Shown here piece by piece: positions 34,274-35,461 of a stretch of 35,461 nt of DNA. Position numbers and translations under genes: made by a program. Numbering within the stretch: position 1 is the stretch's first letter; each line of letters opens with the position of its first letter. The notes beneath the pieces are model-generated. The model had not been told where the DNA came from, ran no database searches, and worked only from the letters and a program-made list of their open reading frames with translations. Origin of the DNA: Pirellulales bacterium. Lineage in GTDB: Bacteria > Planctomycetota > Planctomycetia > Pirellulales > JAICIG01. The stretch lies in the NCBI GenBank assembly GCA_025927475.1, contig JAICLL010000053.1, positions 1-35,461 of the forward strand, written 5' to 3'.

Positions 34274-35260
34274 ACGTTGCGCGGTTGTTTTCTCCGAATT
34301 AAAATCATTCACCATCTGCAAAATTTCATCGGCACGATGCGCGTAGGTGTGCCGCTGCATCACGAGCCGCCGCGACCATGCGCCGCGTCGGCGGCGTTCG
34401 GCGACGTCGGACAGCGCACGGCGGACAATTTCAATCAGCTCATCCGTGTTTTCATAAATCCACGCTGCTACTGCGGCCTGCGGCGCGTAGCGGGCCGGCG
34501 GCAACTCGCTGCCGCAGCCGCTGTAGCGGGCGACATAACAGGCCCCCATGCCGCACGCCAAATAGGTGCGATCGCTGGTATAGCCCGGCAAATCGCTGCG
34601 CCAATCGACGCCCAGCACCACGCCGCAGCGGCTGACCAACTCAGGCAGCTTCAGCGGATGCACCCACGGATGCCACTCGACGCCGTCGGGCACCAGATCG
34701 CCGCCGGCCATGCCGGCCCACAGCACGCGAAAACCCGCCGACGCCAACGCGCGAGCGTCGCGCCGCCGCTGGCCATACCCAGTGCTGCCCAGCACCAACA
34801 CATCCCATTCGGGCGACTGCCGATGCTCACACTCAGGCATTTGGGCCGGGCAGGCCTGATCGAGCCATGCCGCTCGAATGCCCAGCGCCTCGTAGCCCGA
34901 CAGCAGCGAGCGCTCTTTGACGAACACGCGATCCATACCTCGCATCAATTCGCCGAACGTCTTGATGTACTCCTGCTCGGCCAGCGGTCTGCCCGGATCG
35001 ACCGCCACCAAATCTCGCCACCATTGCACCCACACGGCCCGGCGCGGCTGATGCGCGAGCTGCGCCAGCGCCGCGCGGCTGACGCCGGCCGACTTGTGAT
35101 CGAAGATCAGCAAGTCGCACTCGGCGTCGGCCTGGCGGAGGGAGGCAAGGTCGTGAACCATCCGCACGTCGTGCCCCCGAGCTCGAAAGCCCTCGGCAGC
35201 CCAGAGCGGTTTGCTCACGAGCACTGCGTCGGGCGGATCGCAGAGGAAGGCAATGTGCAC
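34268..35260 (-). CDS. GT1/CgeB-like glycosyltransferase
   Basis: A 330-residue protein with a GT-B type pattern. The N-terminal half starts MHIAFLCDPPDAVLVSKPLWAAEGFRARGHDVRMV. The second half has WDVLVLGSTGYGQRRRDARAL and a donor-site-like DWRSDLPGYTSDRTYLACGMGACYVARYSG, resembling CgeB-type glycosyltransferases in which the 'sDRxFeaxgxGg' motif binds the nucleotide sugar. The start is a GTG at 35260. It is the right-most complete gene and may belong to the same transcription unit as the zinc-ribbon and GT2 genes. The acceptor is unknown. Confidence 0.75.
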   Translation of the reverse strand: MHIAFLCDPPDAVLVSKPLWAAEGFRARGHDVRMVHDLASLRQADAECDLLIFDHKSAGVSRAALAQLAHQPRRAVWVQWWRDLVAVDPGRPLAEQEYIKTFGELMRGMDRVFVKERSLLSGYEALGIRAAWLDQACPAQMPECEHRQSPEWDVLVLGSTGYGQRRRDARALASAGFRVLWAGMAGGDLVPDGVEWHPWVHPLKLPELVSRCGVVLGVDWRSDLPGYTSDRTYLACGMGACYVARYSGCGSELPPARYAPQAAVAAWIYENTDELIEIVRRALSDVAERRRRGAWSRRLVMQRHTYAHRADEILQMVNDFNSEKTTAQRL

Positions 35261-35461
35261 GGGAGTGGCTAGTGGTTGGTGGCTGGTGGCTGGTGGTTGG
35301 TGGCTGGTGACGAAATCAGGACGCGGGGAGGGGGAGACGCGGGGACGCGGAGAGGGAGAATGCAGCGCACAGGAAGCAGGAGAACTCCTGTTCTCCGTGT
35401 CTCCGTGTCTCCGTGTCTCCGTGTCTCCGTGTCTCCGTGTCTCCGTGTCTCCGTGTCTCCG
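35261..35461. repeat. GGTTGGTGGCTGG repeats and TCTCCGTG octamer array (cut by window edge)
   Basis: Short GTGGTTGGTGGCTGGTGG-type units (35268-35310) are followed by GACGCGGGGAGG sequence. Then comes a perfect octamer array TCTCCGTG from 35392 to the window end, about 8.75 copies. No gene is seen. Confidence 0.9.

Noticed and set aside
35392..35461. Regular octamer array resembling the start of a CRISPR
   Set aside because: There are no spacers; it is a perfect short tandem repeat TCTCCGTG.

Overview
The window looks like a high-GC chromosome segment from a planctomycete, probably uncultured and Pirellulales-like. The supporting signs are a secreted YTV-repeat surface protein, a Uma2-type nuclease, a DnaA without its N-terminal domain, a membrane protein of the planctomycete 'FSLRMIFVV' type, and many palindromic or G-rich dispersed repeats between genes. 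No assignment below the phylum can be proved from the sequence.

Layout. Positions 1-9100 hold unlinked housekeeping and surface genes: a GlsB/YeaQ-like membrane protein, a PlsC-type acyltransferase, a Uma2 nuclease with a charged coiled-coil tail, a secreted DUF6263-like protein, a degenerate-receiver protein, a YTV surface protein ending at a strong intrinsic terminator, a BRCT-MerR-TPR fusion, and an exported alpha/beta hydrolase. Positions 9339-15591 are the replication locus, all on the plus strand: dnaA, a candidate oriC in the dnaA-dnaN gap, dnaN, dciA (DUF721) and gyrB. Positions 15592-17071 hold no convincing gene.

From 17072 to the right edge almost everything is on the minus strand. 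It begins with a truncated Fic gene, a methyltransferase and a double-domain GT9 glycosyltransferase. Next is a compact three-gene cassette (TIGR04255-like, unknown, ComEC-like metallo-beta-lactamase). Positions 23529-33003 are a siphophage-type connector and tail module. In transcription order it encodes a gp6-like connector, a head-closure protein, a gp10-like protein, a tail terminator, a tail tube protein, a G/GT tail-assembly chaperone pair, a small tail protein, a short tape measure and a tail hub. Two more glycosyltransferases and a small zinc-ribbon protein lie upstream of the connector. No lysis, integrase or tail-fibre gene is visible; capsid, portal and terminase genes could lie beyond the right edge.

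Three observations stand out. (1) The chaperone pair has a complete programmed -1 frameshift signal: slippery heptamer in the correct frame, 6-nt spacer and 9-bp stem. (2) The GT9 protein carries dispersed intergenic repeats inserted in frame, two of them from different families at the same loop of its two duplicated domains. (3) Nearly every gap in the phage-derived module holds a palindromic or G-rich repeat, often directly at a stop codon. This argues for long residence as a domesticated or slowly decaying element rather than a recent prophage.
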